64,000 bases of DNA, from positions 1,736,001 to 1,800,000 of the forward strand of contig NZ_FOZD01000001.1 of the NCBI RefSeq assembly GCF_900113185.1, written 5' to 3'. The stretch is from Agromyces sp. CF514 (GTDB lineage: Bacteria; Actinomycetota; Actinomycetes; Actinomycetales; Microbacteriaceae). Position numbers and translations under genes: made by a program. The stretch's first letter is position 1. Each line of letters opens with the position of its first letter. Positions 1 through 8,322 of this stretch are shown piece after piece. The notes under the pieces are model-generated. The model saw nothing but the letters and a program-made list of their open reading frames with translations, did not search any database and was not told the origin of the DNA.

Positions 1-1
1 C

Positions 2-895
2 TACGGCGTGCTCGGCCCGAACGGCGCCGGCAAGACCACCACCATCTCGATGCTCGCGACCCTGCTGCGCCCCGACGGCGGCAGCGCCCGCATCTTCGGG
101 CACGACGTGCAGCGCGAGAGCCAGGTCGTGCGCCAGCTCATCGGCGTCACCGGCCAGTACGCCTCGGTCGACGAGACTCTCTCGGCCACCGAGAACCTCT
201 ACCTCTTCTCACGGCTGCACGGCCTGGGCGGTGCGGCCGCGCGACGCAAGTCGTCGGAGCTCCTCGAGGAGTTCGGCCTGACCGACGCCGCCAAGCGCCC
301 GCTGAAGAACTTCTCCGGCGGCATGCGCCGCCGTCTCGACCTCGCCGCGAGCCTCATCGCGCAGCCGCCGCTCATCTTCCTCGACGAGCCGACCACGGGC
401 CTCGACCCGCGCACCCGCATCCAGATGTGGGAGACGATCCGCCGCCTGGTGTCGTCGGGCTCGACCGTGCTGCTCACGACGCAGTACCTCGACGAGGCCG
501 ACCAGCTGGCCGACCGCATCGCGGTCATCGACCGCGGCCGGGTCGTCGCCGAGGGCACCGCCAACGAGCTCAAGGCCTCGGTCGGCGAGTCGACCCTCGA
601 GCTGCGGCTCGCGAACCTCGGCGATGCCGACGACGTGCGCGTCGCGATCCAGCGGGTACTCGGCGTGACCGCCTCCGTCTCGCCGGAGGCCGGCCGCATC
701 ACCGCCCCCATGAACAACCCCGACCTCGTCACCGAACTGCTCGTGACCCTCCGCGACGAGGGCATCCACCTCGCCGAGATGAGCGTGCAGAAGCCCACGC
801 TCGACGAGGTCTTCCTCACCCTCACCGGACACGGCGTCGAGACCGACGACGCCGGAGCCGAAGCATCCGCCGAGCTCGAAGGGAGCCGCGCATGA
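2..895 (+). CDS. ABC transporter ATP-binding protein, DrrA type (5' end cut)
   Basis: ATPase subunit of an ABC-2 exporter. The reading frame is open to the left edge, so the true start and the first few dozen residues lie outside the window. The Walker A motif GPNGAGKTT begins within the first 20 bases. The signature FSGGMRRRLDL follows near base 315 and Walker B LIFLDEPTTGLDP near 370, with the H-loop region replaced by TTQYLDEADQLADR, the usual form in daunorubicin-resistance type ATPases. The C-terminal part (from about base 570) resembles the regulatory domain found after the ATPase core in this family. The stop codon overlaps the start of the permease gene by four bases, so the two are almost certainly translated together as one exporter. 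The substrate cannot be told from sequence. Confidence 0.93.
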   Translation, partial: YGVLGPNGAGKTTTISMLATLLRPDGGSARIFGHDVQRESQVVRQLIGVTGQYASVDETLSATENLYLFSRLHGLGGAAARRKSSELLEEFGLTDAAKRPLKNFSGGMRRRLDLAASLIAQPPLIFLDEPTTGLDPRTRIQMWETIRRLVSSGSTVLLTTQYLDEADQLADRIAVIDRGRVVAEGTANELKASVGESTLELRLANLGDADDVRVAIQRVLGVTASVSPEAGRITAPMNNPDLVTELLVTLRDEGIHLAEMSVQKPTLDEVFLTLTGHGVETDDAGAEASAELEGSRA

Positions 896-1737
896 CCACC
901 ACCGCCCCAGCCCCGAAGGCGACGACCGCGTCGCCGATCACCCCCGGCGTGCAGCGCACGCTGAAGAACCGCGTCTCGATCCCCGAGACCCTCTCGCACA
1001 CGTTCACGATGGCGTACCGCGGGCTGCTCAAGATCCGGCGCACGCCCGAGCAGCTGTTCGACGTGACGCTGCAGCCGATCATCTTCACCCTGATGTTCAC
1101 GTACATCTTCGGCGGCGCGATCGCCGGCGACGTGCAGAGCTACCTGCCGATCATCATCCCCGGCATCCTCGTGCAGACGGTCATCACGACCTCGGTCGTG
1201 ACCGGAACGCAGCTCCGCGAGGACATGGACAAGGGCGTGTTCGACCGGTTCCGCTCGCTGCCCATCGCCCGCATCGCCCCGTTGTCGGGGGCACTGCTCG
1301 CCGACACCGTGCGCTACCTCATCGCGACGACGCTCACGATCACGATGGGCTTCATCATGGGGCTGCGGCCCGAGGGCGGCCCGGGCGGCGTCGTCGGCGG
1401 CGCCGTGCTCGTCATCGCGTGCTCGTGGGCGATCAGCTGGATCTTCGCCTTCTTCGGCGTGATCGCGCGCACCGCCTCGAGCGTGCAGGGCATCTCGATG
1501 CTCGTGCTGTTCCCGCTGACGTTCCTCTCGAACGCCTTCGTGCCGGCCGACACCATGCCCGACTGGCTGCAGTGGTTCGTCAACATCAACCCGGTGTCGC
1601 ACCTCGTCACCGCGGTGCGCGACTTGTTCGACTCGGGCACGTTCGGCGGTGACGCCTGGCTCTCGCTGCTGGGTGCGGCGGTCATCGTCGCGGTCTTCGC
1701 ACCGCTCACGGTGAAGGCGTACATGCGCAAGGCGTGA
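892..1737 (+). CDS. ABC-2 type permease, DrrB type
   Basis: Membrane subunit of the exporter whose ATPase precedes it (ATGA overlap at 892-895). The 281-residue protein has a hydrophilic N-terminal stretch of about 45 residues followed by about six hydrophobic segments, the ABC-2 permease layout. It contains the family-typical stretch around RFRSLPIAR after the second membrane helix and the FLSNAFVPADTMP loop that marks DrrB-like permeases. The open frame extends far upstream inside the ATPase gene in another frame, but the ATG at 892 gives a normal start and translational coupling. The usual role is export of hydrophobic drugs or lipids; the cargo here is unknown. A hairpin follows the stop at 1739-1766. 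Confidence 0.92.
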   Translation: MTTTAPAPKATTASPITPGVQRTLKNRVSIPETLSHTFTMAYRGLLKIRRTPEQLFDVTLQPIIFTLMFTYIFGGAIAGDVQSYLPIIIPGILVQTVITTSVVTGTQLREDMDKGVFDRFRSLPIARIAPLSGALLADTVRYLIATTLTITMGFIMGLRPEGGPGGVVGGAVLVIACSWAISWIFAFFGVIARTASSVQGISMLVLFPLTFLSNAFVPADTMPDWLQWFVNINPVSHLVTAVRDLFDSGTFGGDAWLSLLGAAVIVAVFAPLTVKAYMRKA

Positions 1738-1738
1738 T

Positions 1739-1766
1739 GCAGCCGTCGGGTCTCGAGACGGGCTGC
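1739..1766. terminator. Possible bidirectional terminator between convergent genes
   Basis: GCAGCCGTC (1739-1747) can pair with GACGGGCTGC (1757-1766) around a 9-base loop, with one bulged base. It lies in the 32 bases between two convergent genes, where a shared terminator is expected. There is no T-run, as is common in high-GC actinobacteria. Confidence 0.4.
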
Positions 1767-1769
1767 GCC

Positions 1770-4700
1770 CTACTCGACCGGCGGGAACGGAACGGGCTCC
1801 GCGATCAGCGCGCGAGCCCGTTCCGTGCGTTCGGCATTCGAGAGCACGGATGCCGCGGCGCGCGCCGCGGCGAGACGGTCGGCCCCCGCGTGCTCGGCGA
1901 TGACCGCCGCGATGTTCTCGAGTCGCAGCGCCGGCAGGTCCTGACGCGAGTGCAGCACCTCGGCCAGCGCGAACGTCTCGACCGCGCGATCGCGGAGCGA
2001 CGGATGCCGCACGGCCCACGCGCCCCACGCGGCCGACGCCGTGCCGAGCACCGGCCGGTCGGTGAAGACGCCGCCCCGAGCGCGGAGCGCGGCGACCGTG
2101 CGCCGCCGCATCCGCTCCGCCCAGTCGGCGATGCGGGCCTCGGGCCAGCCGGACTGCACGCCGCCCGCGACGAGCGTGGCGAGCATGATCTGGAACCACG
2201 GCGACGAGCGCTGGCGCGGCTGCGTGAACTCCTCGAGCACGCGAGGTGCGCGCGCCAGTGCGGCGTCGACGTCGCCGCGAAGCCGGTCGATCTCGACGAG
2301 GCCGAGTTGGGCCGTCATCGCCTGGGGGATGCCGTCGCTCGTGACGCGGTCGTCGGCGGCCTGCACGAGCAGGCGCTGCTCGGCCTCGTCGAGGCGACCG
2401 GCCGAGATGAGGTGGCTCGTGATCATCCAGTCGATCTGCAGGAGGTCCTGGGTGGCCTCGAGCCGGACCATGCCCGCGCGAGCCTCCGTCGCCCACTCGA
2501 GGGCCTCGGTCGATGCGCCGCGCTGACCGGCGAGCTCGGCGAGCATGAGGGCGGACATCGCCGTCGCCCAGGCGTCGCCGACGCGCTCGGCCAGCTCGTG
2601 CGTGCGCAGCGCGTGCTCGGCCGCCAGGTCGGGTTCGCCCTCGTTCTCGGTGAACTGCGACTGCAGGATGTTGGCGAGCAGGGCGGTCTCGGGGTCGTCG
2701 GCGTCGGCCATGCCGGCGATCAGGCCCCCCGCCAACTCGAGATCGGGCAGGGCGAGCAGGAAGCGCGAGATCGCGTCGATCCACGGCGAGACCGGATGCC
2801 CGAGCGCCGCCACGCGACGCAGCCGTGCGAGGGCGCGCAGTCCGCTCGGCGTCTCCGCGGCGAAGTTGGTGCCGGCGATGAGGATGAGCCCGAGGGCCGT
2901 CGGCTCGGCGTCCTCGGCCGTCGTGGCGGCGCCCCGAGTCGCCTCGAGCACAGCCTCGCTCAGGCCGAGGATCTCGGTGTGGGCGCTCCGCACCGTCCAG
3001 AAGTAGCCGAGCGCGGCGAACACCGAGAAGATCGTGGGCGCGTCGCGGCGATCGAGGGCCGTGCGGAGGACGGCGACGAGGTTGTCCTGCTCGATCGCGA
3101 TCGCGGCGAACGTGCGCAGCTGTTCCGGTCCGCGCACGTGCGCCAGCGATCGGCGCGCGAAGCCGGACGCCCAGGCGGCCATCGCGACCGAGACCGCATC
3201 GCGCTCGTCGGCGTCGAGGCGCAGCTGTCCGAACTCGCGCACCGTTTCGAGCATGCGGAACCGCGGCTGCCCGAGCGCGTCGTCGGCGACCGAGAGCAGG
3301 GACTGGGCGATGAGGCCGTCGAGCACCCAGACGGCGTCGGGCGTGCCGAGCACCGCATCGGCGGCCTCGGTCGCGAAGCCGTCGACGAACCAGGCGAGCC
3401 GCGGCAGCGCCGACTGCTCGGCGGGCGTGAGCAGCGCCCAGCTCCACTCGATGACGGCGGCGAGCGTGCGCTGGCGCTCGGGTGCCGATCGGTCGCCGCT
3501 CGCCAGCAGGGTGAACCGGTCGGCGAGTCGCGCCTCGATCTGCTCGACGCTCATCGAGCGCACGCGCGCCGCCGCGAGCTCGATCGCGAGCGGCAGCCCG
3601 TCGAGGCGGTCGCACAGTCGTTCGACGACGTCGAAGGGGAGGGATGCCGCGGGGCGCGCCGATCTCGCACGCTCGAGGAACAGCCGTGCGGCCGGGCCGG
3701 GCTCGGCGTCGCGCCCGACGGCGGCCAGTGCGGCGAGCGGATACACCTGCTCGGCGCCGATCGCGAGCGGACTGCGGCTCGTCGCGAGCACGCGCAGCGA
3801 CGGCACGGCCGCGAGCAGCTCGGCGGTCCACGCGGCGACCCCCTCGACGATCTGCTCGCAGTTGTCGAGCACGAGCAGGGTCGGGCGTTCGGCGAGCTGC
3901 TCGATGATGCGCGTCCGCGCATCGCGCCGGGTGATCGCGGCCTCGCCGAGGCGCTGGCCCGCGCTCGTCTCGCGGACGCCGAGCACGGAACCCAGGGCGA
4001 GCGCCAGGTCATCGCCGGTGCGCACGCTCGCGAGTTCGACGACGACGACCGACGGCGCCTCGGACCGGAGCGCGAGCTCCTGCGCGAGCCGGGTCTTGCC
4101 GAGCCCGCCCGGGCCGAGGACCGTCACCAGCCGATGGCCCGTCATGGCGTGCTCGACGGCCGCGAGGTCGTCGTCACGGCCGATGAGCGTGTTCGGGGCG
4201 GCACGCAGTCCGATGCGGCGCCGCGGAGCCGGCGGTGCGGACGGCGTCCCGGCTGAAGCCGCACCGGCAGCCGGCTCGTCGCGGAGCAGGTCGGCATTCA
4301 GCTTCACCAGCTCCGCCGACGGCGAGACGCCGAGCTCGTCGGCGAGCCGTGCGCGGAAGGCGGCGAACGTCGCGATCGCATCCGCGCGACGACCGGATGC
4401 GGCCAGGGCCCGCAGCTGGGCCGCGACGAGTTGCTCGTTGAGCGGGTGCATGACCTGCAGGACGCCGAGGTCGTCGGCCGCTCCCGCGTGGTCGCCGTTC
4501 GCCGCGCGCACGCGCGCCCGTCGTTCGAGCAGCGCGGATCGCGCCGCCGCCGCGCGCTCCGCGAGGGCGTCGGCGACGGGCGCGTCGCCGAGGTCGGTGC
4601 CCGGCTCGCCGCGCCAGAGCGCCAGGGCGTGGTCGAGGTCGTCGGGGCCGGCCGTGGCATCCGTCGACAACTCGGTCGCGAGCGCGAGGTCGAGCTGGGT

Positions 4701-5009
4701 GGTGCCGACGCCGAGCGCGTACCCGCCGGGCACCGAGCGCAGCAACCCGTCGGCGGCGACCGTGCGCAGCCGGCTGACGAGGGTCTGCAGTGCCGCCTTC
4801 GCATTGCGCGGCCGGGCGTCGCCCCAGAGCTCGTCGACGATCGCGTCGACGCCCACTCCGCCGCCCGCCTGCAGCGGCAGCACCGCGAGCACGGCGATGA
4901 GCGCCTTCGCGAGCGTGCCGGGCGGTTCGACCTGGCCGCCGTCGGCCCCCTCGAACGAGATCGGGCCGAGCACCCGCACGCGGGGCGGCTCGGCGGGGGC
5001 GGTGTGCAC
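1770..5009 (-). CDS. BTAD/NB-ARC transcriptional regulator (AfsR/SARP-like)
   Basis: Large regulator of 1,079 residues. The N-terminus (about 8-95) is an OmpR-type winged helix starting VRVLGPISFEG, followed by a bacterial transcriptional activation domain (about 100-250) with the usual helical repeats. An STAND-type ATPase follows, with P-loop GPGGLGKTR near residue 300 and the motif LLVLDNCEQI. The C-terminal half is Ala/Leu-rich helical sequence of TPR-like character. This architecture is that of AfsR-like pathway regulators of secondary metabolism or export. It converges on the Drr-type exporter, which it could control, but no biosynthetic enzymes are visible, so the target is inference. 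The start ATG at 5009 gives the canonical N-terminus just before the winged helix. Confidence 0.9.
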   Translation of the reverse strand: MHTAPAEPPRVRVLGPISFEGADGGQVEPPGTLAKALIAVLAVLPLQAGGGVGVDAIVDELWGDARPRNAKAALQTLVSRLRTVAADGLLRSVPGGYALGVGTTQLDLALATELSTDATAGPDDLDHALALWRGEPGTDLGDAPVADALAERAAAARSALLERRARVRAANGDHAGAADDLGVLQVMHPLNEQLVAAQLRALAASGRRADAIATFAAFRARLADELGVSPSAELVKLNADLLRDEPAAGAASAGTPSAPPAPRRRIGLRAAPNTLIGRDDDLAAVEHAMTGHRLVTVLGPGGLGKTRLAQELALRSEAPSVVVVELASVRTGDDLALALGSVLGVRETSAGQRLGEAAITRRDARTRIIEQLAERPTLLVLDNCEQIVEGVAAWTAELLAAVPSLRVLATSRSPLAIGAEQVYPLAALAAVGRDAEPGPAARLFLERARSARPAASLPFDVVERLCDRLDGLPLAIELAAARVRSMSVEQIEARLADRFTLLASGDRSAPERQRTLAAVIEWSWALLTPAEQSALPRLAWFVDGFATEAADAVLGTPDAVWVLDGLIAQSLLSVADDALGQPRFRMLETVREFGQLRLDADERDAVSVAMAAWASGFARRSLAHVRGPEQLRTFAAIAIEQDNLVAVLRTALDRRDAPTIFSVFAALGYFWTVRSAHTEILGLSEAVLEATRGAATTAEDAEPTALGLILIAGTNFAAETPSGLRALARLRRVAALGHPVSPWIDAISRFLLALPDLELAGGLIAGMADADDPETALLANILQSQFTENEGEPDLAAEHALRTHELAERVGDAWATAMSALMLAELAGQRGASTEALEWATEARAGMVRLEATQDLLQIDWMITSHLISAGRLDEAEQRLLVQAADDRVTSDGIPQAMTAQLGLVEIDRLRGDVDAALARAPRVLEEFTQPRQRSSPWFQIMLATLVAGGVQSGWPEARIADWAERMRRRTVAALRARGGVFTDRPVLGTASAAWGAWAVRHPSLRDRAVETFALAEVLHSRQDLPALRLENIAAVIAEHAGADRLAAARAAASVLSNAERTERARALIAEPVPFPPVE

Positions 5010-5125
5010 GGCACGAGCCTACCCGCGCGGCCCGCCACGGGAGCGGTCGCGGAAGCGCTTTCCGGGCCTCCTGCGTGTTCCGCCGATCTGCGACGGCACG
5101 TCCGGGCTCGGATCCGACCGCTGTC

Positions 5126-5131
5126 TAGGCT
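5126..5131 (+). promoter_or_regulatory. -10 hexamer TAGGCT, likely leaderless start
   Basis: TAGGCT ends six bases before the ATG at 5138. That places transcription initiation at or within a base or two of the start codon. No clear -35 element is seen. Confidence 0.4.
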
Positions 5132-5137
5132 GGGTGC

Positions 5138-5662
5138 ATGGGGGACGACATGAGGACGCAGGTGAAGGCCGTGCTCGCGCTGGCCGGGGTGCTGGCGCTC
5201 GCGGGATGCGCGTTCCCGGGCATGGGAGGCTCGGCAGGCTCGGGGGAGCCGGGCGGGCCGATGCACGGCGGTCGCCAGCAGGTGTCCTGCGCCGACTCCG
5301 CGCGCGTCACGCTCGACGGGCAGCGCGTGGACTACGACGTCGTGGGCGACTGCGCCGAGGTGATCGTGCGCGGCGACGATCTCGACGTGCGCCTGGCGGC
5401 GGCGACCGAGCTCTCGATCGACGGACGCGACAACGACGTCGAATCGGCTTCCGACCTCGGCGCGGTCACGGTGAAGGGCAACGGCAACGACGTGGAGGCT
5501 CGCACGATCGCCTCGATCTCGGTCGCCGGCAACGACAACAGCCTCGAGGCCGACACCGTCGGCTCGGTCGAGATCGCCGGCGACGACAACGACGTCGAGG
5601 CCGGCAACGACCCGCAGCCCGTGCGGGTGAGCGGCAACGGCAACACCGTCGAGCGTCGCTGA
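5138..5662 (+). CDS. DUF3060-like lipoprotein
   Basis: Secreted lipoprotein of 174 residues. A signal peptide ends in lipobox LALAGC (Cys24 from this start, Cys20 from the alternative ATG at 5150). The mature part has a Gly/Ser-rich linker and then a beta-rich domain made of repeating Asn/Asp turns (RDNDVES, GNGNDVEA, GNDNSLEA, GDDNDVEA, GNGNTVER). This is the pattern of DUF3060 proteins, probably a small right-handed beta-solenoid. The function of that family is not known. The gene stands alone between two divergent or unrelated genes. The upstream TAGGCT suggests a leaderless message, which favours the first ATG. Confidence 0.8.
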   Translation: MGDDMRTQVKAVLALAGVLALAGCAFPGMGGSAGSGEPGGPMHGGRQQVSCADSARVTLDGQRVDYDVVGDCAEVIVRGDDLDVRLAAATELSIDGRDNDVESASDLGAVTVKGNGNDVEARTIASISVAGNDNSLEADTVGSVEIAGDDNDVEAGNDPQPVRVSGNGNTVERR

Positions 5663-5764
5663 GCCTCCTGCGGCGCGATCGCGGGGAGGGTCCGGTCGCA
5701 TTGCACTCCGACGACCCGTCGAAAGGCTGACGCGGGGCGGCGCGCGGCCTGCGAGACTCGAGGA

Positions 5765-6544
5765 ATGACGAACGTCTCGCCCAGCGGGCCCGCATCCGAA
5801 CGCTCCACCGGTCGCCGCGTCATCCGCATCCTGATCGCGGTGCTCGTCGTGCTCGCGCTGGTCGTGGTGTGCTTCCTCGTCTGGGCGAAGGCCGTCATGC
5901 AGGGCGAACGGCCTGCGGCGCTCGAGGCGTGGACCGATGACCGGGTGAGCATCGAGTCGTTCGACGACTCGGTCGTCATGACCCCGATCGATGCGGCATC
6001 CGACCGCGGTCTCGTGTTCATCCCGGGGGCCAAGGTCGACCCGTACGCCTACCTGGCGAAGCTGGTCGACGCCGTCGCCGAGACCGGCACGACCGTCGTG
6101 ATCACGAAACCCACGCTCAACCTGGCGTTCTTCGACACGCGCCCGCTCGACACGTTCACGCGCCACGCGCCCGACGTCGACGAGTGGTTCGTCGGCGGGC
6201 ACTCGCTCGGCGGCGTGAAGGCCTGCATGATGGCGGCCGACGAGGAGGTCGCGGGTCTGGTCTTCTTCGGGTCGTACTGCTCGAACGACGTCAGCGACAG
6301 CGATCTCGCGGTGCTCAGCATCTCGGGCAGCGACGACGGCCTGAGCACCCCCGACAAGATCGAGGGCGCCGCGCACCTGCTGCCCGCCGACGCGACGTTC
6401 GTCGAGATCGAGGGCGCGAACCACGCGAGCTTCGGCGACTACGGCGTGCAGCCGGGCGACGGGGTCGCGACGGCCTCCGACGATGAGGTGCGCGACGAGA
6501 TCACCGACGCGCTGGTCGCGTTCTGGGGCGGTTCGGGGGAGTAG
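5765..6544 (+). CDS. Membrane-anchored alpha/beta hydrolase
   Basis: Protein of 259 residues with one N-terminal membrane segment (about residues 20-42, rich in Val/Leu), then an alpha/beta hydrolase domain facing outside the cell. The nucleophile elbow is GGHSLGG. A candidate acid lies in SGSDDGLSTP and the catalytic His in EGANHASFGDYG, so the triad looks complete. The closest recognised type is the dienelactone-hydrolase-like family with the pattern VDEWFVGGHSLGG seen in many actinobacteria. The substrate is unknown. It is followed within eight bases by a GGATGCCGCGGCATCC palindrome and then by the promoter of the next operon. Confidence 0.85.
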   Translation: MTNVSPSGPASERSTGRRVIRILIAVLVVLALVVVCFLVWAKAVMQGERPAALEAWTDDRVSIESFDDSVVMTPIDAASDRGLVFIPGAKVDPYAYLAKLVDAVAETGTTVVITKPTLNLAFFDTRPLDTFTRHAPDVDEWFVGGHSLGGVKACMMAADEEVAGLVFFGSYCSNDVSDSDLAVLSISGSDDGLSTPDKIEGAAHLLPADATFVEIEGANHASFGDYGVQPGDGVATASDDEVRDEITDALVAFWGGSGE

Positions 6545-6551
6545 TGCGAGC

Positions 6552-6567
6552 GGATGCCGCGGCATCC
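6552..6567. terminator. Perfect 16-bp palindrome GGATGCCGCGGCATCC after the hydrolase gene
   Basis: An inverted pair of the genome-wide CGGATGC motif lies eight bases after a stop codon. It may act as a short terminator hairpin. The same motif is paired in the clearer terminators at 9222-9255 and 33404-33437. Confidence 0.4.
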
Positions 6568-6576
6568 GTTCGCCTT

Positions 6577-6622
6577 AAGCAACACGGGTTGACAAACTCG
6601 AATAAGCAACATAAGTTTGCTT
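6577..6622 (+). promoter_or_regulatory. Promoter and likely operator of the HTH/Clp-N/ABC operon
   Basis: A -35 box TTGACA (6589-6594) and -10 TAAGTT (6612-6617) are separated by 17 bases. Initiation would fall at about the ATG at 6625, so the message should be leaderless. An inverted repeat AAGCAA (6604-6609) / TTGCTT (6617-6622) overlaps the -10. The left half AAGCAACA is repeated exactly at 6577-6584, just upstream of the -35. This AT-rich patch in a 72% GC genome is a good candidate operator for the HTH protein encoded immediately downstream. Confidence 0.6.
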
Positions 6623-6624
6623 CC

Positions 6625-6888
6625 ATGACCCCTCCGCCGCCGCAATCACCGACGCGACCGTCGCCCGACCCCACGGGCGTCGAGGCCACCGACCTCGCCG
6701 CGGTCGTCGCACTGCGCGAGCTCGCCGACCGGCTCGAGGACGCCGCGGTCGAACGCGCCATGCGGGCCGGCTGGAGCTGGACGCAGGTCGCCGAGGCCCT
6801 CGGCGTGACCCGCCAGGCCGTGCACAAGAAGCACCTCCGGCGCCTCGAGGTCGCCGGCATCGAACTGAGGAGGCGCTCGAATGCCTGA
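6625..6888 (+). CDS. Small helix-turn-helix DNA-binding protein
   Basis: 87-residue protein, Pro-rich at the N-terminus, followed by a helix (LRELADRLEDAAVERAM) and a helix-turn-helix GWSWTQVAEALGVTRQAVHKKH. This is the HTH type commonly encoded directly before a stand-alone Clp N-domain gene in actinobacteria. An in-frame start further left (6544) would add 27 residues encoded by promoter-like sequence, so ATG 6625 was chosen. It overlaps the Clp-N gene by eight bases. It probably represses its own operon through the AAGCAA palindrome, which is inference. Confidence 0.85.
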   Translation: MTPPPPQSPTRPSPDPTGVEATDLAAVVALRELADRLEDAAVERAMRAGWSWTQVAEALGVTRQAVHKKHLRRLEVAGIELRRRSNA

Positions 6889-7372
6889 ACTCCTGCACGA
6901 CGAGCTGGGCGCGACCCTGAAGTCCGTCGTCGTCGGCTCGATCGACGAGGCGACCCGGCGCGGCGCGGCGAAGGTCGAGTCCGAGCACCTGCTGCTCTCC
7001 ATCGCCGCGAGCGGCGACGTCGCGGCGGCGGTGCTCGCCGAGGCCGGCCTCGACTACGCGGGCATCGAGACGGCGCTGCGCGTCGAGCGCACGAATGCGC
7101 TGGCCTCCGCCGGCGTCGAGCCCGTCGCCGACGACCGGCTGTGCGCCACGCGCGACTCCCGCCCGGCCTGGGGGGCGTCGATCCGCGAGGCCCTGGGCCG
7201 CGCGAGCTTCCGCGCCAGGCGCGGGCTCCCGCACGCCGTGCGCGAGCGGCTCGCGGTCGCGGACGCGCTGGTGGGCGTGCTCCGCGCCGAGGTCGGCACG
7301 GTGCCGCGCGCCCTCGCCTACGCCGGCATCGATCGTGCCGCGCTCGTGACCCGGCTCGAGGCGCTGCGATGA
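6881..7372 (+). CDS. Stand-alone Clp N-terminal domain protein
   Basis: 163-residue protein carrying two Clp_N (double-Clp) repeats and no AAA+ domain. The first repeat contains AKVESEHLLLSIAASGDVAAAVLAEAGLDYAGIE and the second contains VADALVGVLRAEVGTVPRALAYAGID. In ClpA/ClpC this domain binds substrates and adaptors. A free copy could act as an adaptor for ClpC or as the substrate- or partner-sensing part of a regulator with the preceding HTH protein. It overlaps both neighbours (ATG at 6881 inside the HTH gene, stop inside the ABC ATPase start), so all four genes 6625-9179 are one transcription unit. Confidence 0.87.
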   Translation: MPELLHDELGATLKSVVVGSIDEATRRGAAKVESEHLLLSIAASGDVAAAVLAEAGLDYAGIETALRVERTNALASAGVEPVADDRLCATRDSRPAWGASIREALGRASFRARRGLPHAVRERLAVADALVGVLRAEVGTVPRALAYAGIDRAALVTRLEALR

Positions 7373-8322
7373 CCGAGACCGCCCTCCCCGTGATCTCCGT
7401 CGAGGGCCTTCGCATGCGGTACGGCGAGCACGAGGTGCTCCGCGACGTCTCGTTCGACGTGCGGCATGGCGAGGTGCTCGCGCTCCTCGGTCCGAACGGC
7501 GCAGGCAAGTCGAGCACGATCGAGATCCTCGAGGGCCTGCGCGGGCGCTCGGCCGGCGTCGTCGAGGTGCTCGGCATCGACCCCGCGCGCGCCGACGACC
7601 GCTGGCGCGCGCGGGTGGGCATCGTGCTGCAGTCGTGGCGCGACCATGCCAAGTGGCGCGTGCGCGAGCTCCTCGCCTACCAGGGGTCGCTCTACGCCCC
7701 GTTCGCCACCGACCGGATCCCGCGGCCATGGGACGTCGACGCGCTGCTCGCCGCCGTGGGGCTCGGCGAGCAGTCCGCGCGACCGGTCCGCGCCCTCTCG
7801 GGCGGCCAGCGCCGACGGCTCGACGTGGCGATCGGCCTCGTCGGACGCCCCGAGCTCGTCTTCTTCGACGAGCCGACGGCCGGCCTCGACCCTGAGGCCA
7901 GGCGGGACTTCCACGACCTCGTGCGCCGGGTCGCACAGGACTTCGAGGCGACGGTGCTCATGACCACGCACGACCTCGCGGAGGCCGAGCAGCTCGCCGA
8001 TCGCATCGTGATCCTCGCCGACGGGCGCATCGTCGCCGACGGCACCGCCGATGAACTGGCGCGGGGGATCGTCGGCGACGACGAGGTGCGCTGGGCGTTC
8101 GACGGACGTCCGTTCGCGCGCCACGTGCCCGATGCGACCGCCTTCGTGCGGCAGCTACTGCTGCGGAACGAGCACGGCATCAGCGATCTCGAGGTGCGCC
8201 GGGCATCGCTCGAGGACACCTACCTGCGCATCGTGCGGGCCGCCGAATCGCCGGCTGACGGCACCCACGACCACGGCGCTCCCAGGTCCGCCTCGCATGA
8301 CCGGGTCGGAGCAGCTTCGTGA
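7369..8322 (+). CDS. ABC transporter ATP-binding protein
   Basis: 317-residue ATPase of an ABC-2 type exporter. Walker A is GPNGAGKSST (about residues 42-51), the signature is LSGGQRRRLDVA, Walker B is LVFFDEPTAGLDP, and the H-loop is TTHDLAEAEQLADR. A C-terminal extension of about 80 residues is typical of the CcmA/DrrA-like group. The start ATG overlaps the stop of the Clp-N gene and its own stop overlaps the permease start (GTGA). Its pairing with HTH and Clp-N genes suggests regulated export in response to protein stress or an unknown signal; cargo unknown. Confidence 0.92.
   Translation: MTETALPVISVEGLRMRYGEHEVLRDVSFDVRHGEVLALLGPNGAGKSSTIEILEGLRGRSAGVVEVLGIDPARADDRWRARVGIVLQSWRDHAKWRVRELLAYQGSLYAPFATDRIPRPWDVDALLAAVGLGEQSARPVRALSGGQRRRLDVAIGLVGRPELVFFDEPTAGLDPEARRDFHDLVRRVAQDFEATVLMTTHDLAEAEQLADRIVILADGRIVADGTADELARGIVGDDEVRWAFDGRPFARHVPDATAFVRQLLLRNEHGISDLEVRRASLEDTYLRIVRAAESPADGTHDHGAPRSASHDRVGAAS

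Noticed and set aside
199..3831. Very long open frame on the minus strand (over 1,200 codons)
   Set aside because: It is Arg/Ala-rich, has no domain, and lies antisense to a real ABC exporter and in a shifted frame of the BTAD regulator. Long antisense frames are expected at 72% GC.
1770..5009. Antibiotic biosynthetic cluster around the SARP-type regulator
   Set aside because: No polyketide, peptide or tailoring enzymes are nearby within the window. Only the exporter supports it.
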